The notes beneath the pieces are model-generated. The model did no database searches, was not told where the DNA came from, and was given only the letters and a program-made list of their open reading frames with translations. Both the position numbers and the translations under genes were made by a program. From Amycolatopsis vancoresmycina (lineage in GTDB: Bacteria > Actinomycetota > Actinomycetes > Mycobacteriales > Pseudonocardiaceae), in assembly GCF_000716785.1 (NCBI RefSeq), contig NZ_JNYY01000032.1, positions 48,624-112,623 of the forward strand: 64,000 nucleotides of DNA. The letters run 5' to 3'. Every line of letters begins with the position of its first letter. Positions within the stretch are counted from its first letter, which is position 1. This document shows positions 16,587 to 24,683 of this stretch, piece by piece.

Positions 16587-17905
16587 GCGACCACCACCGC
16601 GTCCCGCTGCCAGACCGGGCCGTCCGGGAACCGGTACTGCGCCACGGATTCCGCGTGCAGCCGCGCCCCGAGACCCGGCTCCAGCGGGGCCAGGTAGCGG
16701 CCGCGCTCGATCCGCACCGGGTCGACGAAGTGCTCGTGCAGGTGGTCGACGTACTCGATGACGCGGTCGGTCTGCGTGCCGCTGACCGCGACGAAGTCGA
16801 ACATCGACAGGTGCTGCACCATCTCGCACAGCCCGACGCCGCCGGCGTGCGGGCACACCGGGACGCCGAACTTCGCGGCCAGCAACAGGATCGCGATGTT
16901 CTCGGTGACCCCGGCGACCCGGCTGGCGTCGAGCTGGAGGACGTCGATCGCCTCCGCCTGCAGCAGTTGCTTGAACATCACCGCGTTGTGGGTGTGCTCG
17001 CCGGTGGCCACCTTGATCGGCGCCACCGCGCGGCGGATCGCCGCGTGGCCGAGGACGTCGTCGGGCGAGGTCGGTTCCTCGATCCAGTACGGGTCGAACT
17101 CGGAGAGGGGACGCAGCCATTCGATGGCCTGCCCGACGCCCCACGCCTGGTTGGCGTCGATGGCGATCCGGACGTCCGGGCCGACGACGTCCCGGGCGAG
17201 CCGCAGCCGGCGGACGTCCTCGTCGAGGTCGGCGCCGACCTTGAGCTTGATCTGGGTGAAGCCGTCGCGGACCGCCTCCGCGGAGAGCGCCGCCAGCTTC
17301 TCCGGCGAGTACCCGAGCCAGCCGGGAGTCGTGGTGTAGGCGGGAAAACCGGACTCCAGGAGCTCGGCCTGGCGGGCCGCGCGGCCGGGTTCGGCGCGGC
17401 GGAGGATGTCGAGGGCTTCGTCGCGGGTCAGCGCGTCCTGCAGGTACCGGAAGTCGACGAGGTCGACCAGTTCCTCCGGCGGCATTTCGGCCAGCAGCCG
17501 CCAGACCGGCTTGCCTTCGCGGCGGGCGCGGAGGTCCCAGGCGGCGTTGACGATCGCGGCCGCGGCCATGTGGATCGCGCCCTTGTCCGGGCCCAGCCAC
17601 CGCAGCTGGCTGTCCCCGGTCAGCCGGCGGGAGAACGCGCCGAGGTCGGCCAGCGCGTCGGCCACCGGCATGCCCACCACCAGCGGAACGAGCGCCCGGA
17701 CGGCGGCGACCTCGACGTCGTTGCCGCGGCCGACGGTGAAGGCGAGCCCGTACCCTTCGTCGCCGTCGCTCGTGCGGATGGTCACGTACGCCGCCGAGTA
17801 GTCCGGTTCCGGGTTCATCGCGTCCGACCCGTCCAGGCTCAGCGAGGTCGGGAAGCGGACGTCCACGGCGTCGATGGCACTGATCACTTCGGCCAACGTG
17901 GCCAC
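16583..17905 (-). CDS. L-fuconate dehydratase (enolase superfamily)
   Basis: This 440-residue protein carries the specific signatures of L-fuconate dehydratase (FucD/ENOSF1): RFPTSLSLDGSDAMNP, PDYSAAYV, TTTPGWLGY and CPHAGGVGLCE. Catalytic residues are K220 and K222 (IKLKV), D250, E276, E303 and H353, at the spacing known for the Xanthomonas enzyme. It converts L-fuconate to 2-keto-3-deoxy-L-fuconate. GTG 17905 is taken as the start; TTG 17896, which has AGAGG eight bases upstream, fits the family N-terminus as well. It is the first gene of the seven-gene minus operon. Confidence 0.93.
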   Translation of the reverse strand: MATLAEVISAIDAVDVRFPTSLSLDGSDAMNPEPDYSAAYVTIRTSDGDEGYGLAFTVGRGNDVEVAAVRALVPLVVGMPVADALADLGAFSRRLTGDSQLRWLGPDKGAIHMAAAAIVNAAWDLRARREGKPVWRLLAEMPPEELVDLVDFRYLQDALTRDEALDILRRAEPGRAARQAELLESGFPAYTTTPGWLGYSPEKLAALSAEAVRDGFTQIKLKVGADLDEDVRRLRLARDVVGPDVRIAIDANQAWGVGQAIEWLRPLSEFDPYWIEEPTSPDDVLGHAAIRRAVAPIKVATGEHTHNAVMFKQLLQAEAIDVLQLDASRVAGVTENIAILLLAAKFGVPVCPHAGGVGLCEMVQHLSMFDFVAVSGTQTDRVIEYVDHLHEHFVDPVRIERGRYLAPLEPGLGARLHAESVAQYRFPDGPVWQRDAVVVA

Positions 17906-17918
17906 CTCTCATCCGGCG

Positions 17919-17940
17919 CAGACAACATATGTATGGCTAC
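17919..17940 (-). promoter_or_regulatory. Candidate FadR-family site in the fucose minus promoter
   Basis: Read on the minus strand, this stretch contains CATACATATGTTGTCTGCG, which shares CATATGT and the following TCTGC with the two stronger copies at 8210 and 18060. TGGACA lies 17 bases before TAGCCA on the same strand (within 17937-17965) and could be the promoter. It lies upstream of L-fuconate dehydratase, so the same regulator may hold both divergent fucose operons. Confidence 0.4.
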
Positions 17941-18050
17941 GCGTCGGCCCACGGATTGTCCAGAGTCAGTCCGTAACGCGGCAATAACGTGGACCTTGCG
18001 TGATCAATCACTACTCATAGTGGTTTTACGTATGATGACCGCATTGACCT

Positions 18051-18080
18051 TTGAGCAAGACATCATATGTCTGCTACGGT
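18051..18080 (+). promoter_or_regulatory. Promoter with palindromic operator for the fucose/lar operon
   Basis: TTGAGC (18051-18056) and TACGGT (18075-18080) form a -35/-10 pair with an 18-base spacer. The spacer holds the palindrome GACATCATATGTC (18059-18071), and the longer ACATCATATGTCTGCTA is shared with the FadR gene promoter. The -10 box ends six bases before the ATG at 18087, so the mRNA is probably leaderless. An operator inside the spacer suggests simple repression. Confidence 0.65.
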
Positions 18081-18086
18081 CCCGCC

Positions 18087-18938
18087 ATGCGCTTCCAACG
18101 CCTCGGCGACCCCGGCCGGGAGATCCCGGTGGTCCTCGACGAAACCGGCGCGGCGCGGGACCTGCGTGCGCTGACCCCGGACATCGACGGCGCCTTCTTC
18201 GCCGCCGGCGGCGTCGCGCGGGCCCGGGCCGCGCTGAGCGACGGCACGCTGCCGGTGCTGGATTCGGCGGGCCTGCGCGTCGGCGCCCCGGTGGCCCGGC
18301 CGGGCCTGCTCGCCTGCATCGGGCTGAACTACTCCGACCACGCCGCCGAAACCGGGGCCACGCCGCCCGCGGAGCCGGTGGTCTTCCTCAAGGCCACCAA
18401 CACCGTCGTCGGCCCGGACGACACCGTCCTCGTCCCGCGCACCAGCACCAAGACCGACTACGAGGTCGAGCTCGCGGTGGTGCTCGGCGGGCGGGCGCGG
18501 TACCTGGCGAGCCCGGAGGACGCCGACGCGGTCATCGCCGGGTACGCCGTCTCGAACGACGTCAGCGAGCGCGAATTCCAGCACGAACGCGGCGGCCAGT
18601 GGACGAAGGGCAAGTCCTGCGAGACGTTCAACCCGCTCGGCCCGTGGCTGGTCACCCCGGACGAGGCAGGCGACCCGCAGGACCTCGGCCTGCGCCTGGC
18701 CGTCAACGGGCAGCCGCGTCAGGACGGCACCACGAAGAACATGCTCTTCGGCGTCCGGCACGTCGTCTGGTACCTCAGCCAGTTCTTGGTGCTGGAGCCG
18801 GGCGACGTCGTGAACACCGGCACCCCGGCCGGGGTCGCCTTCGGTGCCAACGACTTCCCCTATCTGTCCGAAGGGGACGAAGTGACCGTGGAGATCGACG
18901 GCCTCGGCCGCCAGCAGCACCGGATCGGCCGGGCGTGA
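18087..18938 (+). CDS. Fumarylacetoacetase-family 2,4-diketo-3-deoxy-L-fuconate hydrolase
   Basis: This 283-residue protein matches the FAH-family hydrolases of the YcgM/L-2,4-diketo-3-deoxyrhamnonate/fuconate type. It shows CIGLNYSDHAAE, the metal-ligand glutamate in TDYEVELAVVLG, SNDVSEREFQ, and GDVVNTGTPAGV. It should split 2,4-diketo-3-deoxy-L-fuconate into pyruvate and L-lactate, the last step of the pathway. It opens a six-gene plus-strand operon and has no Shine-Dalgarno sequence, in keeping with a leaderless start. Substrate is inferred from the surrounding fucose genes. Confidence 0.88.
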   Translation: MRFQRLGDPGREIPVVLDETGAARDLRALTPDIDGAFFAAGGVARARAALSDGTLPVLDSAGLRVGAPVARPGLLACIGLNYSDHAAETGATPPAEPVVFLKATNTVVGPDDTVLVPRTSTKTDYEVELAVVLGGRARYLASPEDADAVIAGYAVSNDVSEREFQHERGGQWTKGKSCETFNPLGPWLVTPDEAGDPQDLGLRLAVNGQPRQDGTTKNMLFGVRHVVWYLSQFLVLEPGDVVNTGTPAGVAFGANDFPYLSEGDEVTVEIDGLGRQQHRIGRA

Positions 18939-19777
18939 CCGGCCGGCGCGTCGACGCGCACCACCACCTATGGCAGACCTCCGTCCGCCGCCACGCGTGG
19001 CTGGACGGCGACGGCACCGCGGCCATCCGGCGGGACTTCACCCCGGCCGACCTGCGCGCGGCCGCCGACGGGATCGACGCGACGGTGCTCGTCCAGGTCC
19101 TGCCGGAGCTGGCCGAGTCGGTGGAGTTCCTCGCGATCGCGGCCGCGGAGCCGATCATCGCCGGGGTGGTGGGCTGGATCGACCTCACCGGTTCACCGGC
19201 GCGGGACATCGAACGGCTGCGGTCGGCGCCCGGCGGCGCGCTGCTGACGGGCATCCGGCACCTCGTCCAGGCCGAGCCCGACCCGCGCTGGCTGGAACGC
19301 GAAAACGTCCTGGCCGGGCTCGCGGCGGTGCGCGACGCCGGGCTGGTGTACGACCTGCTCGTCGTGCCGCACCAGCTCCCGGCGGCCACCGCGGCGGTCC
19401 GGGCACTGCCGGACCTCACCTTCGTCCTGGACCACCTCGCGAAACCGCCGATCGCGTCCGGGGAGCTGGAGCCGTGGGCGACCGAGCTGGCCACCCTGGC
19501 CCGGGAACCCAACGTCGTCGCCAAGCTGTCCGGTCTGGTGACGGAAGCCGGTAAGCCCTGGCGGCCCGAGGATCTGCGGCCGTACGCGGACACCGCGCTC
19601 GCCGCGTTCGGCCCGGACCGGCTGATGGTCGGCTCCGACTGGCCGGTGTGCCTGCTCGCCGGGACGTACGCGGAAGTCATGGCCGCCGCCGACAGCCTTC
19701 TGGCGGACCTGAGCCCGGCCGAACGCGACGCCGTCCGCGGCGGGACCGCGTCCCGCGTCTACGGGCTGGCGCCATGA
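18935..19777 (+). CDS. L-fuconolactonase (amidohydrolase, COG3618 type)
   Basis: This 280-residue amidohydrolase-fold lactonase has VDAHHHLWQ at the N-terminus, GIRHLVQAEPD, the barrel histidine in LDHLAKPP and the aspartate in MVGSDWPVC. The family includes L-fucono-1,5-lactonase and L-rhamnonolactonase. Here it would hydrolyse L-fuconolactone made by the aldo/keto reductase. GTG 18935 overlaps the previous stop by four bases (GTGA), and the next gene overlaps its own stop as ATGA, so it is tightly coupled to both the hydrolase and larA. Confidence 0.88.
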   Translation: MTGRRVDAHHHLWQTSVRRHAWLDGDGTAAIRRDFTPADLRAAADGIDATVLVQVLPELAESVEFLAIAAAEPIIAGVVGWIDLTGSPARDIERLRSAPGGALLTGIRHLVQAEPDPRWLERENVLAGLAAVRDAGLVYDLLVVPHQLPAATAAVRALPDLTFVLDHLAKPPIASGELEPWATELATLAREPNVVAKLSGLVTEAGKPWRPEDLRPYADTALAAFGPDRLMVGSDWPVCLLAGTYAEVMAAADSLLADLSPAERDAVRGGTASRVYGLAP

Positions 19778-21054
19778 CGTCCGCCACGGTCCGGCTCGCG
19801 TACGGGGAGACCGGCCTCGACCTGGCCATCGACCCGGACGTCACCACCGTGGTGACGCCGGTGCACCACCCGGTCACCGAAGCCGCGGACGTGGTGCTGC
19901 GCCGGGCGTTGCGGGAGCCGGTCGCCGGGCCGCCGCTGCGCGAGCGGGTGCGGCCGGGGCAGACCGTCGCGATCTCGGCGTGCGACGGGACCCGGCCGCA
20001 GCCGCGCGAACTGATGATCCCGGCGATCCTCGCCGAACTCGGCGGGATCGTCCGGCTCGAGGACGTGGTCATCCTGGTCGCCACCGGCACCCACCGCGGC
20101 AACACCGAAGCCGAGCTGCGCGCGATGTTCGGCGACGACGTCGCCGGCACGGTCCGGATCGTGAACCACGACGCCCGCGACCGCGCGAGCCTGACCTGGC
20201 TGGGCCGCCACGGCGACGACGTCCCGGTGTGGCTCAACAGCGAGTGGGTGGCGGCCGACGTCCGGATCACCACGGGGTTCGTCGAACCGCACTTCTTCGC
20301 GGGCTTTTCGGGCGGCCCCAAGCTGGTCGCGCCCGGGCTGGCGGCGCTGGAAACCGTGCTGGTGCTGCACGACGCCCGCCGGATCGGGCACGCCAACGCC
20401 ACCTGGGGGATCACCGAAGGCAACCCGGTGCACGACGACGTCCGCGCGATCGCCGCGGCCACCGGCGTCACCTTCGCCTTCGACGTCATCCTCAACCGCG
20501 ACAAGGCGGTCATCGGCGCGTTCGGCGGTGATCTGCTCGCCATGCACGCGGCCGCGGCGCGCGCCGCCCGCGACGTCGCCATGCGGCCGGTGCCCGCGCC
20601 GTTCGACGTCGTCGTCACGACCAACTCCGGGTATCCCCTGGACCAGAACCTCTACCAGGCGGTCAAAGGGATGTCGGCGGCGCACCGGATCACCAAGCCG
20701 GGCGGGACGATCGTCTGCGCCGCGGAGTGCCGCGACGGCTTCCCCGACCACGGCTCGTACCGGGAAGTCCTCGCTTCGGCGAGTTCCCCCGCCGCGTTGC
20801 TCGCGGACATCTCGGCTCGGACGGTCACCGTGCCCGACCAGTGGCAGGTCCAGATCCAGGCGAAGATCCAGCACGAGTGCCGGGTCGTCGTGCACACCGA
20901 GGCGCTGAGCGAGGCCGACCTCGCCACCGCGCACCTGAGCCGCACCAGCGACATCGCGGCCACCGTGGCCGAGGCTCTCGACCGGGCCGGCCCCGGTGCG
21001 CGGGCCTGCGTGCTCCCGGAAGGCCCGCTGACGATCCCGTACCTGCAGCCGTGA
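19774..21054 (+). CDS. larA: Nickel-pincer lactate racemase LarA
   Basis: This 426-residue LarA homologue keeps the known active-site set almost at the Lactiplantibacillus numbering: D71/R74 (CDGTR), H107 (GTHR), H173 (EPHFF), K183, the lysine that holds the pincer cofactor (GGPKLVAPG), and H199 (LHDAR). LarA interconverts L- and D-lactate using a nickel pincer cofactor. Because the preceding enzymes release L-lactate from fucose, racemisation to D-lactate for a D-lactate dehydrogenase is the likely role. Some LarA homologues act on other 2-hydroxyacids, so lactate is probable but not proven. Confidence 0.92.
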   Translation: MTSATVRLAYGETGLDLAIDPDVTTVVTPVHHPVTEAADVVLRRALREPVAGPPLRERVRPGQTVAISACDGTRPQPRELMIPAILAELGGIVRLEDVVILVATGTHRGNTEAELRAMFGDDVAGTVRIVNHDARDRASLTWLGRHGDDVPVWLNSEWVAADVRITTGFVEPHFFAGFSGGPKLVAPGLAALETVLVLHDARRIGHANATWGITEGNPVHDDVRAIAAATGVTFAFDVILNRDKAVIGAFGGDLLAMHAAAARAARDVAMRPVPAPFDVVVTTNSGYPLDQNLYQAVKGMSAAHRITKPGGTIVCAAECRDGFPDHGSYREVLASASSPAALLADISARTVTVPDQWQVQIQAKIQHECRVVVHTEALSEADLATAHLSRTSDIAATVAEALDRAGPGARACVLPEGPLTIPYLQP

Positions 21055-21722
21055 GCACCGCCGACCTCGGTTTCGCGCGCGTCGACCTGGACCGCGAACA
21101 CCGGCAGGGACTCCCGGAAGTCGTTTACGGGCCAGGGAAGCAGCCGCAGCAGATCGCGGCCATCGTGCGGACGCTGCTCGCGCACAACACCGGTCCGGTG
21201 CTGGTCACCCGGGTCGAAGCCGAGCCCGCCCGAGCGGTGCTGGCCGACGTGCCCGGCGGCCGCTACTCCCCCGGCGCACGGCTGCTGGTCTGGCGCCCGG
21301 CCCCGGTGACCGCCTTCTCGGTCGCCGTGGCCGCGGCCGGGACGTCCGACGGCCCGGTCGCCACGGAAGCCGCGGAGGTCGCCGCGGCCATCGGGCTCGC
21401 GGTGCGGACGGTCACCGACGTCGGAGTCGCCGGAATCCACCGCCTGCTCGCCGAAGCCGGACGGCTGCGCGAGGCGAACGTCGTCATCGTCGTCGCGGGC
21501 ATGGAGGGCGCGCTGGCGTCGGCCGTGGGCGGGCTGGTCGCCGGCCCGGTGATCGCCGTCCCCACCTCCACCGGGTACGGCGCGGGCCTCGAAGGCGTCA
21601 CGGCGTTGCTGGCGATGCACGCTTCCTGCGCGGCGGGGATCACCGTCGTCAACATCGACTCCGGGTTCGGCGCGGCGATGGCCGCCTTCCGGCTCGCCCA
21701 GGTGCTGCGGAGGTCCCGGTGA
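21051..21722 (+). CDS. larB: LarB, nicotinic acid adenine dinucleotide carboxylase/hydrolase
   Basis: This 223-residue protein has the LarB layout: an N-terminal segment with VYGPGKQPQQI and a PurE-like C-terminal domain with VAAAGTSDGPVA, VVVAGMEGALAS, PTSTGYGAG and NIDSGFGAA. LarB carboxylates nicotinic acid adenine dinucleotide and removes AMP, the first step in making the pincer cofactor. GTG 21051 overlaps the larA stop and larC overlaps its own stop, both as GTGA. Confidence 0.92.
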   Translation: MSTADLGFARVDLDREHRQGLPEVVYGPGKQPQQIAAIVRTLLAHNTGPVLVTRVEAEPARAVLADVPGGRYSPGARLLVWRPAPVTAFSVAVAAAGTSDGPVATEAAEVAAAIGLAVRTVTDVGVAGIHRLLAEAGRLREANVVIVVAGMEGALASAVGGLVAGPVIAVPTSTGYGAGLEGVTALLAMHASCAAGITVVNIDSGFGAAMAAFRLAQVLRRSR

Positions 21723-22852
21723 CGATCTGCGTCATCACACCGTTCACCGGACTGGCTGGGGACATGCTGCTCGCCGCCCTCGTGGACGCCGGCGCACCGC
21801 TGGAGCGAGTCCGCGCCGCCGTCGCCACCAGCGGGCTGACCGGGTGGGAACTGCACGTGGAGTCCCTGCTCACCCACGGGCTGACGGCGGCCCGCGCGCA
21901 GGTGGCCGTCACCGACGACGCGACCAGCCGCCCGGCGGCCGAACTGATCGCCATGGCCGGGCGGGTGCGGCCCGCGCCGGTCGCGGACCGTGCGGTGGCC
22001 GCGCTCCGCGCGATCACCGAGGCGGAAGGCCGGCTGCACGGCGAACCACCCGAACACGTCCACCTGCACGAACTCGGCGGGCACGACACGCTCGTCGACG
22101 TCATCGGGGTCTGCGCCGCGCTCGACGCCCTGCAAGTGTCCACTGTGTACTGCGGCGCACTGCCGCTCGGCAGCGGCGCGGTCCGCACCGCGCACGGCCT
22201 CCTCCCCTGTCCCGCCCCGGCGACCGCGGCCCTGCTGCGGGGCGCGCGCACGGCCGGGAGCGACCTCACCGGCGAGACGGTGACCCCGACCGCGGCCGCG
22301 GTGCTGACGGCCGTCGGCGCCCGGTTCGAGCCGCCGCCGGAATTCCGCCTGCTGGCCACCGGCTACGGCGCGGGCACCCGGACGCTGCCGGACCGGCCGA
22401 ACGTCGCGGTCGTGCACCTCGGCGAACCGGTGGACACCGGGCACCGCGAGCTCACGGTGCTCGAAACGAACCTCGACGACGTCACCGGCGAGCTGCTCGG
22501 CCACGTCGTCGGCGAACTCCTGGCGGCCGGCGCGCTCGACGCGTGGGTCACGCCCGCGACCATGAAGAAGGGGCGGCCGGCGCACGTCCTGCACGTGCTC
22601 GCCGAGCCGGCGCACGCCACCCGGCTCGGGGCGCTGGTCCTCGCCGGGACCGGCAGCCTCGGCTTCCGCGAGTACCCGGTCCGCCGCACGGCGCTCGTCC
22701 GGGAGACCGAGACGGTCGACGTCCTCGGGGTGCCGGTGCGGCGCAAGCGCGGGCCGCACGGGGCGAAACCCGAGCACGACGACGTGGTGGCCGCGGCGCG
22801 CGAGCTCGGCCTGCCGGCCCGCGTCGTCGCGACGATCGCCGCGGGGCGCTGA
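21719..22852 (+). CDS. larC: LarC, nickel insertion protein of the pincer cofactor
   Basis: This 377-residue protein matches LarC, the CTP-dependent enzyme that inserts nickel into the pyridinium bis-thiocarboxylate pincer. Motifs are PFTGLAGDMLLAALVDAG at the N-terminus, the histidine cluster HVHLHELGGHDTLVD, ETNLDDVTGELLG and MKKGRPAH. It is a single uninterrupted gene, unlike the two-part larC1/larC2 of some lactobacilli. It overlaps larB by four bases (GTGA) and larE by one (TGATG). Confidence 0.92.
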   Translation: MTICVITPFTGLAGDMLLAALVDAGAPLERVRAAVATSGLTGWELHVESLLTHGLTAARAQVAVTDDATSRPAAELIAMAGRVRPAPVADRAVAALRAITEAEGRLHGEPPEHVHLHELGGHDTLVDVIGVCAALDALQVSTVYCGALPLGSGAVRTAHGLLPCPAPATAALLRGARTAGSDLTGETVTPTAAAVLTAVGARFEPPPEFRLLATGYGAGTRTLPDRPNVAVVHLGEPVDTGHRELTVLETNLDDVTGELLGHVVGELLAAGALDAWVTPATMKKGRPAHVLHVLAEPAHATRLGALVLAGTGSLGFREYPVRRTALVRETETVDVLGVPVRRKRGPHGAKPEHDDVVAAARELGLPARVVATIAAGR

Positions 22853-23676
22853 TGAACGCCACGAGGCTCGTCTCTTCCCTCGCCGGTCTCGGGCGGCTGG
22901 CGGTGGCGTTCTCCGGCGGCACCGATTCGGCGCTGGTGCTCGCGGCCGCCGTCCGCGCGCTCGGGCCGGCCGATGTGCTCGCGGTGACGGCGGACTCGGC
23001 CAGCCTGGCCGCGACGGAACTCGCCGGTGCCAGGGCGATCGCGGCGGACCTCGGGGTCCGCCACCTCACCCCGGCGACCGGCGAACTGGCCGTTCCGGAG
23101 TACGCGGCGAACGGGCGGCAACGCTGTTACTTCTGCAAGACCACCGTGCTGACGACGATCGCCGGGGTGGCCGCCGCCCACGGCTTCCGGGCGCTGGCCA
23201 CCGGCACGAACGCCGACGACGCCGTGGACCCGTTCCGGCCCGGTATCCGCGCGGGCGACGAAATCGGCGTGCACACCCCGCTGCGGACGCTCGGTCTGTC
23301 CAAACCGGACGTGCGAGCCATCGTCCGGAGCTGGGGCCTGGCCTGGGCGGCCAAACCGGCCGCCCCCTGCCTGGCGAGCCGGGTCCGGTACGGCGTCCCG
23401 ATCACCCCGGCGACGCTGGCCAGGGTGGAGCGGGCCGAGGCGGTGGTGCGCGCGTTCCTCGCCGGCCGCCGGCCGGCCTGCCGCGACCTGCGGGTCCGGG
23501 ATCTCGGCGGCACCGCCCGGATCGAGCTCGACCCGGCGGTGGCCGCCGCGGTGCGCGACGACCGGCGGCTGCTCGACGCCGTGCGGGGCCTCGGGTTCGG
23601 CGAGGTCACCGTCACCCCCTTCCGGTCCGGTGCCCTCAACCACGAACCGGACGGCGGCGCGCCGGGCGCCCGCTGA
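22852..23676 (+). CDS. larE: LarE, sulfur transferase for the pincer cofactor
   Basis: This 274-residue protein has a PP-loop ATP pyrophosphatase motif SGGTDS (21-26) and adds sulfur to the LarB product. Cysteines occur as RCYFCK (C92, C95) and APCLASR (C173). LarE proteins with three such cysteines are thought to carry a [4Fe-4S] cluster and act catalytically, whereas single-cysteine forms give up their own sulfur; the three-cysteine set suggests the first type. It ends the six-gene operon. No larD channel or nickel transporter gene is adjacent. Confidence 0.92.
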   Translation: MNATRLVSSLAGLGRLAVAFSGGTDSALVLAAAVRALGPADVLAVTADSASLAATELAGARAIAADLGVRHLTPATGELAVPEYAANGRQRCYFCKTTVLTTIAGVAAAHGFRALATGTNADDAVDPFRPGIRAGDEIGVHTPLRTLGLSKPDVRAIVRSWGLAWAAKPAAPCLASRVRYGVPITPATLARVERAEAVVRAFLAGRRPACRDLRVRDLGGTARIELDPAVAAAVRDDRRLLDAVRGLGFGEVTVTPFRSGALNHEPDGGAPGAR

Positions 23677-23682
23677 CCGCCG

Positions 23683-24582
23683 CTACTCCCCCGCCGAGTA
23701 CGCGCCCGCGGCGATGTCTTCGAGCAGGGTCGGCCCGGCCGGGGTCCAGCCGAGCAGTTCCTGCGTGCCGGTGCTCGTCGCCGCGAGGTCCATGCCGAAG
23801 AAGGCGCCGATCCAGCCGAAGTGGTCCTGGACGGCGTCCGCCGGGATCGAGGCGACCGGCAGGTCGAACGCGCGGCCGATCGCCTCCGCGATCTCGCGGG
23901 TCGGCACGCCCTCTTCGGCGACGGCGTGCAGGCGGGCGCCCGCGGGCGCCTTTTCGAGGCCGAGCCGGACCATGCGCGCGGCGTCGCTCACGTGCACGGC
24001 GGCCCAGCGGTTCGCCCCGTCGCCGGGGTAGCCGGAAACGCCCTTCTGCCGGGCGATCCCGGCGAGGACGGCGATGAACCCGTGGTCGCGGTGGCCGTGC
24101 ACGGTCGGCGAGAACCGCAGGCTCACCGGGTGCACACCGCGGCCGGCGAACTCGAGCGCGAGGTTCTCGCTGCCGCCGCGCGGCGAGTCCGGGCCGTGGA
24201 ACGGCGAGGCGTCGGCTTCGGTCACCGGGCGGCCCCGGACGATGCCGGCGATCCCCGACGCCACCAGGAACGGACGGCCGCTGCCGTCGAGGGCGTCGCC
24301 GATGGTCTGGACGGCGCCCCGCTCGGCCGCGTTCGAAACGGCCGGGTTCGCGAAGTCGTGCTTGTTGGCCAGGTGGATGACGGCCTCGGCCTCGGCCGCC
24401 CCGGCGCGGATGCCGTCGAGGTCGTCGAGGTCACCGCGGCGGACGCGGGCGCCCTTCGCCTCGAGCCGCTCGGCGGAGGCGGCCGACCGGGCCAGGCCGG
24501 TGACCTCGTGGCCCGCCTCGAGCAGCTCGCCGACGACGGCGGAGCCGATCCAGCCGGACGCTCCGGTGACGAAAACGTGCAT
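23683..24582 (-). CDS. NAD(P)-dependent epimerase/dehydratase-like SDR
   Basis: This 299-residue extended SDR begins VFVTGASGWIGSAVV (dinucleotide site) and has a DLDDLDG turn. The usual YxxxK is not visible at the expected place (SPRGGSENL), so it may be an atypical, possibly binding-only member. Similar proteins are often encoded next to TetR regulators in actinomycetes. The ATG at 24582 has AAGGAG upstream. It is divergent from the TetR gene and its promoter region holds two TetR-type palindromes. Its substrate is unknown. It converges with larE, with six bases between. Confidence 0.75.
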   Translation of the reverse strand: MHVFVTGASGWIGSAVVGELLEAGHEVTGLARSAASAERLEAKGARVRRGDLDDLDGIRAGAAEAEAVIHLANKHDFANPAVSNAAERGAVQTIGDALDGSGRPFLVASGIAGIVRGRPVTEADASPFHGPDSPRGGSENLALEFAGRGVHPVSLRFSPTVHGHRDHGFIAVLAGIARQKGVSGYPGDGANRWAAVHVSDAARMVRLGLEKAPAGARLHAVAEEGVPTREIAEAIGRAFDLPVASIPADAVQDHFGWIGAFFGMDLAATSTGTQELLGWTPAGPTLLEDIAAGAYSAGE

Positions 24583-24605
24583 GGGTTAACTCCTTAGGAG
24601 GCTGA

Positions 24606-24633
24606 TGTCAGTGACCGACGTCAGTCGCTGACA
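24606..24633. promoter_or_regulatory. TetR-type operator 1
   Basis: TGTCAGTGAC (24606-24615) and GTCGCTGACA (24624-24633) are inverted copies at nine of ten positions, eight bases apart. The site lies nearer the SDR gene in the divergent promoter region and shares TGTCAG with operator 2. Confidence 0.55.
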
Positions 24634-24650
24634 TGGCCACCCTACGCCTG

Positions 24651-24677
24651 GATGTCAGCCGCTGTCATCACTAGGCT
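24651..24677. promoter_or_regulatory. TetR-type operator 2 and tetR -10 box
   Basis: GATGTCAGCCGCTGTCATC (24651-24669) is a 19-base palindrome with 16 of 19 positions symmetrical. It lies directly before TAGGCT (24672-24677), a -10 box six bases ahead of the tetR ATG. Repressor bound here would block its own promoter. Confidence 0.6.
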
Positions 24678-24683
24678 GGCCGC

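Noticed and set aside
17903..17912. ATG at 17912 as start of the fuconate dehydratase
   Set aside because: It is in another frame; the dehydratase frame begins at GTG 17905 or TTG 17896.
18000..18022. GTGATCAATCAC and CACTACTCATAGTG palindromes resembling a Crp site
   Set aside because: Spacing does not fit the Crp consensus and only single copies exist in the window; they may still bind something, but I cannot name it.
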